Positions 9,222-18,758 are shown, counted from the stretch's first letter. The stretch is 64,000 bases of DNA from HK1 sp965215295 (GCA_965215295.1 OZ244045.1:186001-250000); one strand, 5' to 3'. Numbers and translations are program-made. Notes: generated by a model not told the origin, from the letters alone.

Positions 9222-10190
9222 ATGGATTCTCTCGACTTCGAACGACCGATCACCGATCTCGAAGCCAAGATCGAGGAACTCCGTCATGTCGACAGCGACC
9301 CCGGCGTCAATATCGGCGACGAGATCGAAAGGCTTCGCTCGAAGAGCGAGGCATTGACGCGGTCGATTTTCGGCAAGCTCACGCCCTGGCAGATCGCAAG
9401 ACTCGCGCGGCATCCGCGCCGGCCGTATACCCTCGACTACCTTGCCCGGGCGTTCACCGAGTTCACGGAGCTGCACGGCGACCGGCACTTTGCCGACGAC
9501 GGGGCCATCGTTGGCGGCGTGGCGCGCCTCGACGGACACCCGGTCGTGGTCGTCGGACACCAGAAGGGACGGACGACGAAGGAGAACATCGATCGGAGCT
9601 TCGGCATGCCGCGTCCCGAGGGCTACCGCAAGGCGCTGCGGCTGTTCGAGATGGCCGAGCGGTTTCGTATTCCCGTCCTCAGTTTCATCGACACCCCCGG
9701 CGCCTATCCGGGCGTCGGCGCGGAGGAACGGGGACAGTCGGAGGCGATCGCCCGGAATCTCCACGTTCTGTCGACGCTGGACGTGCCCGTCCTGTGTACC
9801 GTGATCGGAGAGGGGGGATCGGGCGGCGCACTGGCCATCGGCGTCGCCGATTGCGTGATCATGCTCCAGTACAGCACCTACTCCGTGATCTCTCCCGAGG
9901 GATGCGCCTCGATCCTCTGGAAGAGCGCAGACCGGGCGGCGGATGCCGCGCAGGCGATGGGCATCACGTCGGACCGGCTCCTGGAGCTCGGACTGATCGA
10001 CCGGGTCGTGAACGAGCCGCTCGGAGGCGCACATCGCGACCCCGACGCGATGGCCGAATCGCTCGGCGCCGTGCTCGTCGAGGAACTGGAGGCGCTCTCG
10101 GCGATGGATGTCGAGTCCCTCAAGCGCCGGCGCTACCGTCGCCTGATGGGGTACGGACGATTCAAGGAACAGGGTACGGGGCCGCGTTGA
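9222..10190 (+). CDS. accA: Acetyl-CoA carboxylase carboxyltransferase alpha subunit
   Basis: AccA forms, with AccD, the carboxyltransferase that makes malonyl-CoA, the first committed step of fatty-acid synthesis. From ATG 9222 it has 322 residues (E. coli 319). The opening LDFERPITDLEAKIEELR is typical, as are ELHGDRHFADDGAIVGG, GHQKGR and FIDTPGAYPGVGAEERGQ, and the oxyanion segment GEGGSGGALAIG. A longer frame from GTG 9171 and an ATG at 9216 exist, but GGAG at 9212-9215 is well placed for 9222. The gene after dnaE is accA in many gammaproteobacteria; tilS, often next, is absent here. Confidence 0.95.
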   Translation: MDSLDFERPITDLEAKIEELRHVDSDPGVNIGDEIERLRSKSEALTRSIFGKLTPWQIARLARHPRRPYTLDYLARAFTEFTELHGDRHFADDGAIVGGVARLDGHPVVVVGHQKGRTTKENIDRSFGMPRPEGYRKALRLFEMAERFRIPVLSFIDTPGAYPGVGAEERGQSEAIARNLHVLSTLDVPVLCTVIGEGGSGGALAIGVADCVIMLQYSTYSVISPEGCASILWKSADRAADAAQAMGITSDRLLELGLIDRVVNEPLGGAHRDPDAMAESLGAVLVEELEALSAMDVESLKRRRYRRLMGYGRFKEQGTGPR

Positions 10191-10193
10191 TCG

Positions 10194-10228
10194 GGCGCGC
10201 CCTCCCCGGTACGCTTCCGCGCCTTTTT
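10194..10228 (+). terminator. Weak candidate terminator between accA and tpiA
   Basis: A six-base inverted repeat (GGCGCG at 10194-10199, CGCGCC at 10218-10223) with an 18-base loop is followed directly by five T residues (10224-10228). This resembles an intrinsic terminator, but the stem is short and the loop long. It lies where the lpx-dnaE-accA transcript would end. Confidence 0.35.
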
Positions 10229-10271
10229 GCATGAACCGGCCGAGCACCGGCCCGGCCATGGTGACAGGGGC

Positions 10272-11024
10272 ATGCGTCGTCCGCTCGTAGCCGGCAACTG
10301 GAAGATGAACGGCTCCCGAGAGCGTACGCGGGCGCTCGTCGCCGGCGTGTGCGAAGGCATGCGCGAGCTGGCGGCCGTCGATGTCGGCGTGTGTCCCGCG
10401 TTCGTCCACGTCACCGACGCGGCCGCGGCGATCGGAGATGCGCCGGTTCGCCTCGGCGCCCAGTCCTGCGCCGGGGTCGAGCAGGGCGCGTTCACCGGTG
10501 AAGTATCGGCATCCATGCTTGCCGATGCCGGGTGCAGTTTCGTACTGGTCGGCCATTCCGAGCGGCGCACGCTGTACGGGGAAGGCGATGCCGACGTGGC
10601 CCGGAAGGCGGAACTCGCGCTTGCGGCCGGACTGGCTCCGGTCATCTGCGTCGGAGAGACGCTGGCGGAGCGCGAAGCCGGGCGGACCGAGGCAACGGTG
10701 GGACGCCAGCTCGACGCGGTTCTCGACCGCCTCGACCCGGACGGCTTGGCGCGTATCGCCATTGCCTACGAGCCGGTATGGGCGATCGGTACCGGACGGA
10801 CCGCGACGCCGGAGCAGGCCAACGCCGTGCACGCGTTCCTGAGAAGGCGCGTATCCGCTCGCGACCCGGACGTGGGGGCCGGACTCCGGATACTCTACGG
10901 CGGGAGCGTCAAGCCGGAAAACGCGGCCCGGTTGTTCGCCGAGCCCGATGTCGATGGCGGCCTCGTCGGCGGCGCGTCACTCGATGCGGGACAATTCATC
11001 GACATCTGTCGAGCGGCGGGATGA
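10272..11024 (+). CDS. tpiA: Triose-phosphate isomerase
   Basis: The enzyme interconverts dihydroxyacetone phosphate and glyceraldehyde 3-phosphate in glycolysis and gluconeogenesis. From ATG 10272 it is 250 residues, the standard length. Catalytic residues are visible: Lys11 in NWKMNG, His95 in VGHSERR and Glu167 in AYEPVWAIGTG, plus the phosphate-binding loop YGGSVKPENA. An AGGGG lies just upstream of the start. A longer in-frame opening from 10227 adds 15 residues with no family support. secG begins one base after the stop, the usual tpiA-secG pairing. Confidence 0.96.
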   Translation: MRRPLVAGNWKMNGSRERTRALVAGVCEGMRELAAVDVGVCPAFVHVTDAAAAIGDAPVRLGAQSCAGVEQGAFTGEVSASMLADAGCSFVLVGHSERRTLYGEGDADVARKAELALAAGLAPVICVGETLAEREAGRTEATVGRQLDAVLDRLDPDGLARIAIAYEPVWAIGTGRTATPEQANAVHAFLRRRVSARDPDVGAGLRILYGGSVKPENAARLFAEPDVDGGLVGGASLDAGQFIDICRAAG

Positions 11025-11025
11025 G

Positions 11026-11406
11026 ATGCAACAGATTCTTCTTGTAGTACAGATCCTGATCTGCGTCGCCCTGGTGGCGCTGGTGTTGCTGCAGCAGGGG
11101 CGAGGCGCGGATGCGGGGGCGTCGTTCGGCGGCGGTTCCTCGGGCTCGTTGTTCGGCTCGCGAGGCCCCGCCTCCTTTCTGTCCAAGCTGACTGCGGGGC
11201 TGGCCGCGCTGTTCTTCGCGAACAGCCTTGCATTGGCGTATATTTCGAGCCAGTCGATCGAGCGCCGGAGTGTGGTCGAGCGCGTGCAGTCGCAGCCGGC
11301 ATCGGAAGCCTCCGAGCCGCAGGGTGAGGATGGTGACGTGCCGGCTCTGCCCGGCGGCGGGGATACGACCGCGCCGGATGTACCGCAGGCCCCGGCGTCG
11401 GAGTGA
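11026..11406 (+). CDS. secG: Protein-export membrane protein SecG
   Basis: SecG is the small subunit of the SecYEG translocon. The 126-residue product has two membrane helices (about residues 2-22 and 50-72) joined by the conserved GRGADAGASFGGG and SLFGSRG loop. The C-terminal tail is long, acidic and Pro/Glu rich, as in several gammaproteobacterial SecG proteins. The start is the ATG immediately after the tpiA stop, and tRNA-Leu follows 7 bp downstream. Confidence 0.93.
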   Translation: MQQILLVVQILICVALVALVLLQQGRGADAGASFGGGSSGSLFGSRGPASFLSKLTAGLAALFFANSLALAYISSQSIERRSVVERVQSQPASEASEPQGEDGDVPALPGGGDTTAPDVPQAPASE

Positions 11407-11413
11407 CTTCATT

Positions 11414-11498
11414 GCCGAAGTGGTGGAATTGGTAGACACGCTATCTTGAGGGGGTAGTGCCCCAGGGCGTGCCGGTTCGAGTCCGGCCTTCGGCACCA
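11414..11498 (+). tRNA. tRNA-Leu (anticodon GAG)
   Basis: The gene is 85 nt with encoded CCA. The acceptor stem GCCGAAG (11414-11420) pairs with CTTCGGC (11488-11494), the discriminator is A and CCA is at 11496-11498. The anticodon stem CTATC/GGTAG encloses the loop TTGAGGG, giving anticodon GAG at 11448-11450, which reads CUC and CUU. The T arm CCGGTTCGAGTCCGG is regular and the variable arm is of class II type. Position between secG and nuoA is common in gammaproteobacteria. Confidence 0.97.
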
Positions 11499-11551
11499 AT
11501 CGCACTTTTCGTGGACACTGCTGTGCAGGTTCGGCTGCGGCACCCTGGAAG

Positions 11552-11908
11552 ATGCTCGAGAACTATTTCCCCATCCTCGTCTTCCTCGTCGTCGGCGTGG
11601 GGCTCGGCTGCGTGATGCTCGCGCTCGGAGCGGTGCTCGGCCCGCATCGCCCGGACGGCGCCAAGCTTTCGCCCTACGAGTGCGGGTTCGAGGCGTTCGA
11701 GGACTCGCGGATGAAGTTCGACGTCCGCTACTACCTCGTCGCCATCCTCTTCATCATCTTCGATCTGGAGATCGCCTTCCTGTTTCCGTGGGCGATCGTG
11801 CTCGACCGGATCGGCGTGTTCGGCTTCGGCGCGATGATGGTGTTTCTCGCGGTGCTCGTGGTGGGGTTCATCTACGAGTGGAAGAAGGGGGCGCTCGAAT
11901 GGGAATAG
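11552..11908 (+). CDS. nuoA: NADH-quinone oxidoreductase subunit A
   Basis: NuoA is a small membrane subunit at the junction of the peripheral and membrane arms of respiratory complex I. The 118-residue protein has three predicted helices and the conserved cytoplasmic loop KLSPYECGFEAFEDSRMKF, followed by FDVRYYLVAILFIIFDLE with the conserved acidic residues. It opens the fourteen-gene nuo operon. Its last ten bases overlap the start of nuoB. Confidence 0.96.
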   Translation: MLENYFPILVFLVVGVGLGCVMLALGAVLGPHRPDGAKLSPYECGFEAFEDSRMKFDVRYYLVAILFIIFDLEIAFLFPWAIVLDRIGVFGFGAMMVFLAVLVVGFIYEWKKGALEWE

Positions 11909-12375
11909 AGGGCCGGCTGGAGGAAGGGTTCGTCACCACCACCGCGGACCGGCTGATCAACTGGGCCCGCACCGGATCGCTGTGGCCGATGACGTTCGGG
12001 CTCGCGTGCTGCGCGGTGGAGATGATGCACGCCGGCGCCGCGCGCTATGACCTGGACCGGTTCGGCATCGTGTTCCGCCCCAGCCCGCGCCAGTCCGACG
12101 TCATGATCGTCGCGGGGACGCTGGTCAACAAGATGGCGCCGGCGCTGCGCAAGGTCTACGACCAGATGCCCGAGCCCCGCTGGGTGATCTCGATGGGATC
12201 GTGCGCCAACGGCGGCGGGTACTACCACTACTCGTACTCGGTGGTCCGGGGCTGTGACCGGATCGTGCCGGTCGACATCTACGTGCCGGGCTGTCCGCCG
12301 ACGGCGGAGGCGTTGCTCTACGGGATCATTCGGTTGCACGACAAGATCCGACGAGAGCACACCATCGCCCGCTAG
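11899..12375 (+). CDS. nuoB: NADH-quinone oxidoreductase subunit B
   Basis: NuoB carries the terminal [4Fe-4S] cluster N2 that hands electrons to quinone. The 158-residue product shows all four ligands: the tandem Cys37 and Cys38 in LACCAVE, Cys102 in GSCANGG and Cys132 in PGCPPT. The start ATG at 11899 overlaps the nuoA stop by ten bases. A longer open frame extends upstream through nuoA but has no family support. Confidence 0.96.
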   Translation: MGIEGRLEEGFVTTTADRLINWARTGSLWPMTFGLACCAVEMMHAGAARYDLDRFGIVFRPSPRQSDVMIVAGTLVNKMAPALRKVYDQMPEPRWVISMGSCANGGGYYHYSYSVVRGCDRIVPVDIYVPGCPPTAEALLYGIIRLHDKIRREHTIAR

Positions 12376-12387
12376 GAACGAGCACAC

Positions 12388-13101
12388 ATGTCTCAAGCCG
12401 CCGGGCGCCTCGCGGCGCTCGTTCAGGACCGACTGGGAAGCGATGCGCGCGTGGCGGCGTCGACGCTCGGGGAGGTCGCCGTCGAGGTCGCGCCGCCGGT
12501 GCTGCACGAGACGTGCGTCGAGCTGCGCGACGGAGACGGGTTGCGGTTCAGGCAGCTCGTGGACCTGTGCGGGGTCGATTACCTCGACTACGGCCGCGTG
12601 GACTGGGAGACGAGCGAGACGGCGACCGGACACGGGTTCTCGCGCGGGGTGCAGAGCCGGACGGACGCCGGGGCGGCGCACGAAGGTCCCCGTTTCGCCG
12701 TCGTCTACCACCTGCTCTCGCACGAGCTCAACCAGCGGCTCCGGGTCCGGTGCGCGGCGCCCGGCGACCCGCCGATCGTGGCCTCCGTCCGCGATGTCTG
12801 GAACTCCGCCGACTGGTACGAGCGCGAGGCGTTCGATCTCTTCGGCATCCTGTTCGACGGGCACCCCGATCTCCGCCGGATCCTCACCGACTACGGCTTC
12901 GTCGGGCACCCGTTCCGGAAGGACTTCCCGCTTACCGGCGAGGTCGAGATGCGCTATGACCCGGGCCGGCGCCGGGTGGTGTACGAGCCGGTCTCGATCG
13001 AGCCGAGGACCCTGGTCCCGAAGGTGATCCGGCACGAGGAACACCATCGTGACGGGCCGGACCGGGGCGGACCCGAGCCGGCGGCAGCGGCCGATGCCTG
13101 A
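12388..13101 (+). CDS. nuoC: NADH-quinone oxidoreductase subunit C
   Basis: NuoC is the 30-kDa peripheral subunit of complex I. The 237-residue protein has the family signature around residues 140-185 (ADWYEREAFDLFGI, GHPDLRRILTDYGF, GHPFRKDFPLTG). It is a separate gene, unlike the nuoCD fusion of E. coli. An insertion-like segment at about residues 70-95, rich in Gly, Thr and Arg, is longer than in many homologues. The last eight bases overlap nuoD. Confidence 0.95.
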   Translation: MSQAAGRLAALVQDRLGSDARVAASTLGEVAVEVAPPVLHETCVELRDGDGLRFRQLVDLCGVDYLDYGRVDWETSETATGHGFSRGVQSRTDAGAAHEGPRFAVVYHLLSHELNQRLRVRCAAPGDPPIVASVRDVWNSADWYEREAFDLFGILFDGHPDLRRILTDYGFVGHPFRKDFPLTGEVEMRYDPGRRRVVYEPVSIEPRTLVPKVIRHEEHHRDGPDRGGPEPAAAADA

Positions 13102-14347
13102 GATCCGGAACTTCACCCTGAACTTCGGCCCCCAGCATCCGGCCGCGCACGGCGTGCTGCGGCTGGTGCTGGAGATGGACGGCGAGATCATCGAGCGCGC
13201 CGACCCGCACATCGGGCTGCTGCACCGGGCGACGGAGAAGCTCGCCGAGAGCAAGCCGTACAACCAGAGCATCGGCTACATGGACCGTCTCGACTACGTG
13301 TCCATGATGTGCAACGAGCACGGCTACGTGCTCGCCATCGAGAAGCTCCTCGGCGTCGAGCCTCCGCTGCGCGCGCAGTACATCCGCGTGCTGTTCGACG
13401 AGCTCACCCGCATCCTCAACCACCTGATGTGGCTCGGCGCGCACGGCCTCGACATCGGCGCGATGACGGTGTTCCTGTACTGCTTCCGCGAGCGCGAGGA
13501 CCTGATGGACTGCTACGAGGCGGTGTCGGGGACCCGGATGCACGCCACCTACTACCGGCCCGGCGGCGTCTACCGGGACCTCCCCGAGCGGATGCCGCAG
13601 CACCTTCCGTCGCAGGGGCGCAGCGCCGGGCGCCTCGACCGGCTCAACGCCGAGCGGCAGGGCTCGCTGCTCGACTTCATCGAGGCGTTCACCGAGCGCT
13701 TCCCCCACCGCATCGACGAGTACGAGACGCTGCTCACCGAGAACCGCATCTGGAAGCAGCGCACGGTGGGGATCGGGGTGGTCGACCCCGGGCGCGCGGT
13801 CGAGCTCGGGTTCTCCGGCCCGATGCTGCGCGGCTCCGGCGTCGAGTGGGACCTGCGCAAGAAGCAGCCCTACGAGGTCTACGACCGGATCGAGTTCGAC
13901 ATCCCGGTCGGGGTGAACGGCGATTGCTACGACCGCTACCTGGTCCGGATCGAGGAGATGCGCCAGTCCAACCGCATCGTCCGCCAGTGCGTGGACTGGC
14001 TGCGCGCGAACCCGGGCCCGGTGATGCTGGAGGACCACAAGCTCACCGCCCCCACCCGCGAGGAGATGAAGGAGGACATGGAAGCCCTCATCCACCATTT
14101 CAAGCTGTTCACGGAGGGGTACTGCACGCCGCGCGGAGAGGCGTACGCCGCGGTCGAGCATCCCAAGGGCGAGTTCGGCGTCTACTTGGTGTCGGACGGC
14201 GCGAACAAGCCCTACCGGGTCAAGGTCCGGGCTCCCGGGTTCGCGCACCTCGCCGCGATGGACGAGCTGATCCGCGGCCACATGCTCGCGGACGTGGTCG
14301 CGATCATCGGGACCCTCGACATCGTCTTCGGGGAGGTCGACCGCTGA
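13094..14347 (+). CDS. nuoD: NADH-quinone oxidoreductase subunit D
   Basis: NuoD is the 49-kDa subunit that forms the quinone site with NuoB. From ATG 13094 it has 417 residues, beginning MPEIRNFTLNFGPQHPAAHG with the conserved His pair. HIGLLHRATEKL and the C-terminal PKGEFGVYLVSDG and DIVFGEVDR are family hallmarks. A 15-residue upstream extension from 13049 overlaps nuoC and is unsupported. Confidence 0.96.
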   Translation: MPEIRNFTLNFGPQHPAAHGVLRLVLEMDGEIIERADPHIGLLHRATEKLAESKPYNQSIGYMDRLDYVSMMCNEHGYVLAIEKLLGVEPPLRAQYIRVLFDELTRILNHLMWLGAHGLDIGAMTVFLYCFREREDLMDCYEAVSGTRMHATYYRPGGVYRDLPERMPQHLPSQGRSAGRLDRLNAERQGSLLDFIEAFTERFPHRIDEYETLLTENRIWKQRTVGIGVVDPGRAVELGFSGPMLRGSGVEWDLRKKQPYEVYDRIEFDIPVGVNGDCYDRYLVRIEEMRQSNRIVRQCVDWLRANPGPVMLEDHKLTAPTREEMKEDMEALIHHFKLFTEGYCTPRGEAYAAVEHPKGEFGVYLVSDGANKPYRVKVRAPGFAHLAAMDELIRGHMLADVVAIIGTLDIVFGEVDR

Positions 14348-14420
14348 TGCTCCGGATGCGTCCGAACGCTGCCGGCGTCCCGGCCGCCCCCGCCGTCGTG
14401 CCCGGGGAGGCCGGCCGCTG

Positions 14421-14966
14421 ATGCCCCAGTCGCCCGCCACCGCCACGCTCGCCGTCGCGCAGCCGATGACCCTCGACGAGGCGCGCCGCGTGCTGAACGA
14501 CCACACCCGGCGCGAGATCGACGCCTGGCTGACGCGCTACCCGCTGGAGCAGCGGCGCTCCGCGGTGCTCGCGGCGTTGCGCGAAGCCCAGCACCAGAAC
14601 CGCGGCTACCTCACCGTGGACCTGATGGACGCGGTCGCCGCGTATCTCGACCTGCCCCCGATCTGGGTCTACGAGGCGGCGAGCTTCTACTCGATGTTCG
14701 AGACCCGTCCAGTCGGCCGGCACAGCATCTCGGTATGCACGAACATCTCCTGCATGCTGTGCGGGGGCGAGGAGATTCTCGCCCGCATCGAGGAGAAGCT
14801 CGGCATCAAGGTCGGCGAGAGCAGCGAAGACGGCCGGTTCTACCTCAAGCCGGAGGAGGAATGCCTCGCGGCCTGCTGCGGGGCGCCGATGATGATGGTG
14901 GATCACGTCTACCACGAGAACCTGACCCCCGAAAGGGTCGACGAGATCCTCGACGGCCTGGACTGA
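14421..14966 (+). CDS. nuoE: NADH-quinone oxidoreductase subunit E
   Basis: NuoE is the 24-kDa subunit with [2Fe-2S] cluster N1a, next to the flavin site. The 181-residue protein has four thioredoxin-like ligands: Cys106 and Cys111 in CTNISC, Cys148 and Cys152 in CLAAC. The N-terminal helical region starts after about 16 poorly conserved residues; an internal ATG (MTLDEARR) could be an alternative start. It lies 73 bp after nuoD, a slightly loose gap for this operon, with GGGGAGG just upstream of the start. Confidence 0.94.
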   Translation: MPQSPATATLAVAQPMTLDEARRVLNDHTRREIDAWLTRYPLEQRRSAVLAALREAQHQNRGYLTVDLMDAVAAYLDLPPIWVYEAASFYSMFETRPVGRHSISVCTNISCMLCGGEEILARIEEKLGIKVGESSEDGRFYLKPEEECLAACCGAPMMMVDHVYHENLTPERVDEILDGLD

Positions 14967-15000
14967 TGCCGGTGCCCGGAGCCCGCATTCCCGACGAGTC

Positions 15001-16308
15001 ATGAACATGGACGCCCTCAACTCGGTCTGCTACGCCACCCTCGGGCTCGACGAGCCGTGGAGCATCGAGAGCTACGAGCGGGTGGACGGCTACGAGGCAT
15101 GGCGGAAGATCCTCACCGAGAAAATTCCGCCGGAGGCCGTAGTGGAGGAGGTGAAGAAGTCGGGGCTTCGCGGGCGGGGGGGGGCGGGGTTCCCCGCGGG
15201 GCTGAAATGGAGCTTCATGCCCAAGGGATACGATGGCCCGATGTACGCGGTGTGCAACTCCGACGAGAGCGAGCCCGGGACGTGCAAGGACCGCGACATC
15301 CTCCGCTTCAACCCCCACGCGCTGATCGAAGGGATGGCGATCGGCGGCTACGCCATGGGCGCCACCGCCGGGTACAACTACATCCGCGGCGAGTTCATGG
15401 ACGAGCCGTTCAGGCGCTTCGAGCAGGCACTCCGGGCTGCCTACGGGAAGGGACTGCTCGGGCGGAACATCCTCGGCTCCGGGGTCGATTTCGACCTCTG
15501 CTCCACCCTCGGCGCGGGCGCCTACATCTGCGGCGAGGAGACCGCGCTCATCGAGTCGCTGGAGGGCAAGAAGGGGCTGCCGCGGTTCAAGCCGCCGTTC
15601 CCCGCCCAGTACGGCGTCTACGGCCGGCCGACGACGATCAACAACACCGAGACCTTCGCCTCGGTGCCGTCGATCATCCGCAACGGCGGCGACTGGTTCA
15701 TGGGGCTCGGCCGGCCGAACAACGGCGGCGTGAAGTGCTTCTCGGTGTCCGGGCACGTCAACCGCCCCGGCAACTTCGAGGTGCCGCTCGGCACCCCGTT
15801 CCGCGATCTCCTCGACCTGGCCGGCGGCGTGCGTGACGGGCGCCGGCTCAAGGCGGTGATCCCCGGGGGATCGTCGGTGCCGCCGCTCCCCGGCGACGTC
15901 ATGATGGAGGTCGACATGGACTACGACTCCATCGAGAAGGCGGGCTCGATGCTCGGCTCGGGGGCGGTGGTGGTGATGGACGAGACGACGTCGATGGTGA
16001 GCATGCTGCGCCGCATCGCGCGCTTCTACTACGCGGAGTCGTGCGGCCAGTGCACGCCGTGCCGCGAGGGGACGGGCTGGCTGTACCGCGTGCTGTGCCG
16101 CATCGAGCGCGGCGCGGCGCGGCAGGAGGAGCTGGACATGCTCGTGGACGTCGCCGACAACATCGAGGGCCGCACCATCTGCGCCCTCGGCGACGCGGCG
16201 GCGTGGCCGGTACAGGGGTTCCTGCGCCACTTCCGCGACGAGTTCCAGTACCACATCGACCACGGCGCCTTCCCGCCGGGGGTGGCGGCGGCGAGAGAGG
16301 CGGCGTAA
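15001..16308 (+). CDS. nuoF: NADH-quinone oxidoreductase subunit F
   Basis: NuoF binds NADH and FMN and carries [4Fe-4S] cluster N3. The 435-residue protein has the glycine-rich GRGGAGFPAGLKW motif near residue 57, the FMN-binding GAGAYICGEETALIES segment, and cluster ligands Cys348, Cys351 and Cys354 in SCGQCTPCREG plus Cys394 in ICALGD. It starts 34 bp after nuoE and is followed by nuoG after seven bases. Confidence 0.96.
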   Translation: MNMDALNSVCYATLGLDEPWSIESYERVDGYEAWRKILTEKIPPEAVVEEVKKSGLRGRGGAGFPAGLKWSFMPKGYDGPMYAVCNSDESEPGTCKDRDILRFNPHALIEGMAIGGYAMGATAGYNYIRGEFMDEPFRRFEQALRAAYGKGLLGRNILGSGVDFDLCSTLGAGAYICGEETALIESLEGKKGLPRFKPPFPAQYGVYGRPTTINNTETFASVPSIIRNGGDWFMGLGRPNNGGVKCFSVSGHVNRPGNFEVPLGTPFRDLLDLAGGVRDGRRLKAVIPGGSSVPPLPGDVMMEVDMDYDSIEKAGSMLGSGAVVVMDETTSMVSMLRRIARFYYAESCGQCTPCREGTGWLYRVLCRIERGAARQEELDMLVDVADNIEGRTICALGDAAAWPVQGFLRHFRDEFQYHIDHGAFPPGVAAAREAA

Positions 16309-16315
16309 GCACGAC

Positions 16316-18712
16316 ATGTCCGACGACCCCATCAGCATCGAGATCGACGGCCGCGCCTGCCGGGCGCGGAAGGGCCAGATGGTCATCGAAGTGGCGGATG
16401 CGAACGCCATCCCCATCCCCCGTTTCTGCTATCACGAGAAGCTCACGGTGGCGGCGAACTGCCGCATGTGCCTGGTCGAGGTCGAGCGCGCGCCGAAGCC
16501 GCTGCCCGCCTGCGCGACGCCGGTGATGGACGGGATGAAGGTGTTCACCCGGTCGAAGACCGCGCGCAACGCCCAGAAGTCGGTGATGGAGTTCCTCCTG
16601 ATCAACCACCCCCTCGACTGCCCGATCTGCGATCAGGGGGGCGAGTGCGAGCTGCAGGACCTCGCGATGGGCCACGGCCGGGACGTCTCGCGGTTCAACG
16701 AGCGCAAGCGCGCGGTCGAGGACAAGGACCTCGGCCCGCTGATCGCGACCGACATGACCCGCTGCATCCACTGCACGCGATGCGTGCGGTTCGGCGAGGA
16801 GATCGCGGGGATGCCGGAGCTCGGCGCGACCGGCCGCGGCGAGGACATGGAGATCGGCACGTTCATCACCCGAAGCGTCGATTCGGAGCTCTCCGGCAAC
16901 GTCATCGACCTCTGCCCGGTCGGGGCGCTCACGTCCAGACCCTTCCGGTTCCGCGCCCGCGCCTGGGAGATGGCGCAGCACGACGGCGTCGCGCCGCACG
17001 ACCCGGTCGGCTCCAACATCCACCTGCACGTGCGCCGCGGCCGGGTCCTGCGGGTCGTGCCGCGCGCCAACGAGTCGGTCAACGAGGTCTGGATCTCCGA
17101 CCGGGACCGGTTCGGATACGAGGGCCTGTACAGCGACGACCGGGCGCGTTCGCCGATGGTCAGGCGCGATGGATCGTGGTGCCCGGTGTCCTGGGACGAG
17201 GCGCTGGAGGCCACGGCCGAGGGGTTGCGCCAGGTCCTGGCCGGGAAGGGCGGGGACGCGGTCGGCGGGCTCGCCTCGGCGTCGTGCACGGCCGAGGAGC
17301 TCTACCTGTTCCAGCGCCTCGTGCGCGGCATCGGCAGCGCCAACGTCGATCATCGCGTGCGCCAGCGCGACTTCTCCGACCAGGCCGCGGCCCCGGGCCA
17401 TCCGTCCATCGGGATGGGGATGGACGATCTGGAACGGCTCGATGCGGCATTGCTGGTCGGCTCGTGCACGCGCAAGGAGCATCCGATCGTCAACCATCGG
17501 CTCCGCAAGGCGAGCCTCGCCGGCGCTTCGTTGATGTACCTGGACACGATGGCGCACGACCTGAACATCGCTCCCGCGGCGCGCATCGTCGTCCCGCCGT
17601 CGAGGCTCGCGGGCGTCCTCGCCGCGGTCACGGCGGCGGCGGCGCGGATCGCGGGCCGGGAGCCGGCCGGCCTTGGCGCCCTTGCCGGAGGCATCGAGGA
17701 CGTCCCCGGCGAGGCCGGCGCCGATGCCGAGCGCATCGCGCGCGCGCTCGCCGATGCCGGGCGCGGCGCGATCCTGCTCGGGCCGCAGGCGATCAACCAT
17801 CGGGACGCGGCGGCATTGCGCGGCCTCGCCGCGTGCCTCGCCGATCTGACCGGCGCGACGCTCGGCACGCTGGACGAAGGCGCGAACCCCGCCGGCGCGT
17901 GGATTGCCGGAGCGTTGCCGCACCGGGAGGCGGGGGGCGTGGAGGCGAAGCGGTGCGGTCTCGACGCGCGCGCGATGGTCGAGGCGGACCTCGATGCCTA
18001 CGTGCTCATGGGCCTCGAGCCCGAGCTCGACTGCGCCGACGGCGCGCGCGCGCGCGCGGCGCTGAGCCGGGCGCGGTTCGTGGTGAGTCTCGGCGCGTTC
18101 CGCTCCGAGGCGATGTCCGGGTACGCGGACGTCATCCTCCCCATGGCCGCGTTCGCGGAGACCGGGGGGACCTTCGTCAACCTGTCCGGGACCTGGCAGA
18201 GCTTCGGCGCCGCGGTGCCGCCTTGCGCGGATGCGCGCCCGGCGTGGCGCGTGCTCCGGGTGCTGGGCAACCTCCTCGGTCTGGCCGGCTTCGAGCAGGA
18301 GACGATCGAGGAGGTCCGGGCGGAGCTCGGAGGGCCGGCGGCTCCCGGCGCGCCCGGGTGGACGCTCCCCTCGCGCCTGCCGGCGTCTGCCAATGGCGAG
18401 AGCGCCGGCCGCATCGAGCGCATCGCCCCGGTTCCGATGCACGCGGTGGACGCCCTCGTGCGCCGCTCGCGGCCCTTGCAGGCGACGAAGGACGCGGAGT
18501 TCCCAGGAGTGGGACTCAGCCCCGCGACCATCGGGCGTCTCGGCCTCGCGGACGGGGAGCCGGCCGTGGTGCGGCAGAACGGCGCCTCCGTCACCCTCGA
18601 TGTCGTCGCGGACCGGCGAGTCCCGGACGGCTGTGCACACCTGCCGGCCGGGACCCCGGCCACCGCGGCGCTCGTCGTGGGCGACGGAACGGTCGGGATC
18701 GACAGGGCCTGA
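16316..18712 (+). CDS. nuoG: NADH-quinone oxidoreductase subunit G
   Basis: NuoG is the 75-kDa iron-sulfur subunit of complex I. The 798-residue protein begins with a [2Fe-2S] ferredoxin domain (ligands in FCYHEKLTVAANCRMC and PACATP). It continues with the His/Cys site HPLDCPICDQGGECELQD and a [4Fe-4S] site starting CIHCTRC and closed by DLCPVGAL. The rest is a molybdopterin-oxidoreductase-like domain that has lost its cofactor role in this family. The C-terminal part is Ala/Gly rich. Gene order places it normally between nuoF and nuoH. Confidence 0.95.
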   Translation: MSDDPISIEIDGRACRARKGQMVIEVADANAIPIPRFCYHEKLTVAANCRMCLVEVERAPKPLPACATPVMDGMKVFTRSKTARNAQKSVMEFLLINHPLDCPICDQGGECELQDLAMGHGRDVSRFNERKRAVEDKDLGPLIATDMTRCIHCTRCVRFGEEIAGMPELGATGRGEDMEIGTFITRSVDSELSGNVIDLCPVGALTSRPFRFRARAWEMAQHDGVAPHDPVGSNIHLHVRRGRVLRVVPRANESVNEVWISDRDRFGYEGLYSDDRARSPMVRRDGSWCPVSWDEALEATAEGLRQVLAGKGGDAVGGLASASCTAEELYLFQRLVRGIGSANVDHRVRQRDFSDQAAAPGHPSIGMGMDDLERLDAALLVGSCTRKEHPIVNHRLRKASLAGASLMYLDTMAHDLNIAPAARIVVPPSRLAGVLAAVTAAAARIAGREPAGLGALAGGIEDVPGEAGADAERIARALADAGRGAILLGPQAINHRDAAALRGLAACLADLTGATLGTLDEGANPAGAWIAGALPHREAGGVEAKRCGLDARAMVEADLDAYVLMGLEPELDCADGARARAALSRARFVVSLGAFRSEAMSGYADVILPMAAFAETGGTFVNLSGTWQSFGAAVPPCADARPAWRVLRVLGNLLGLAGFEQETIEEVRAELGGPAAPGAPGWTLPSRLPASANGESAGRIERIAPVPMHAVDALVRRSRPLQATKDAEFPGVGLSPATIGRLGLADGEPAVVRQNGASVTLDVVADRRVPDGCAHLPAGTPATAALVVGDGTVGIDRA

Positions 18713-18758
18713 TCCCTGCGGCGTGCGATGCAGTCGATGAAGCCCATGAGCCCGCCCC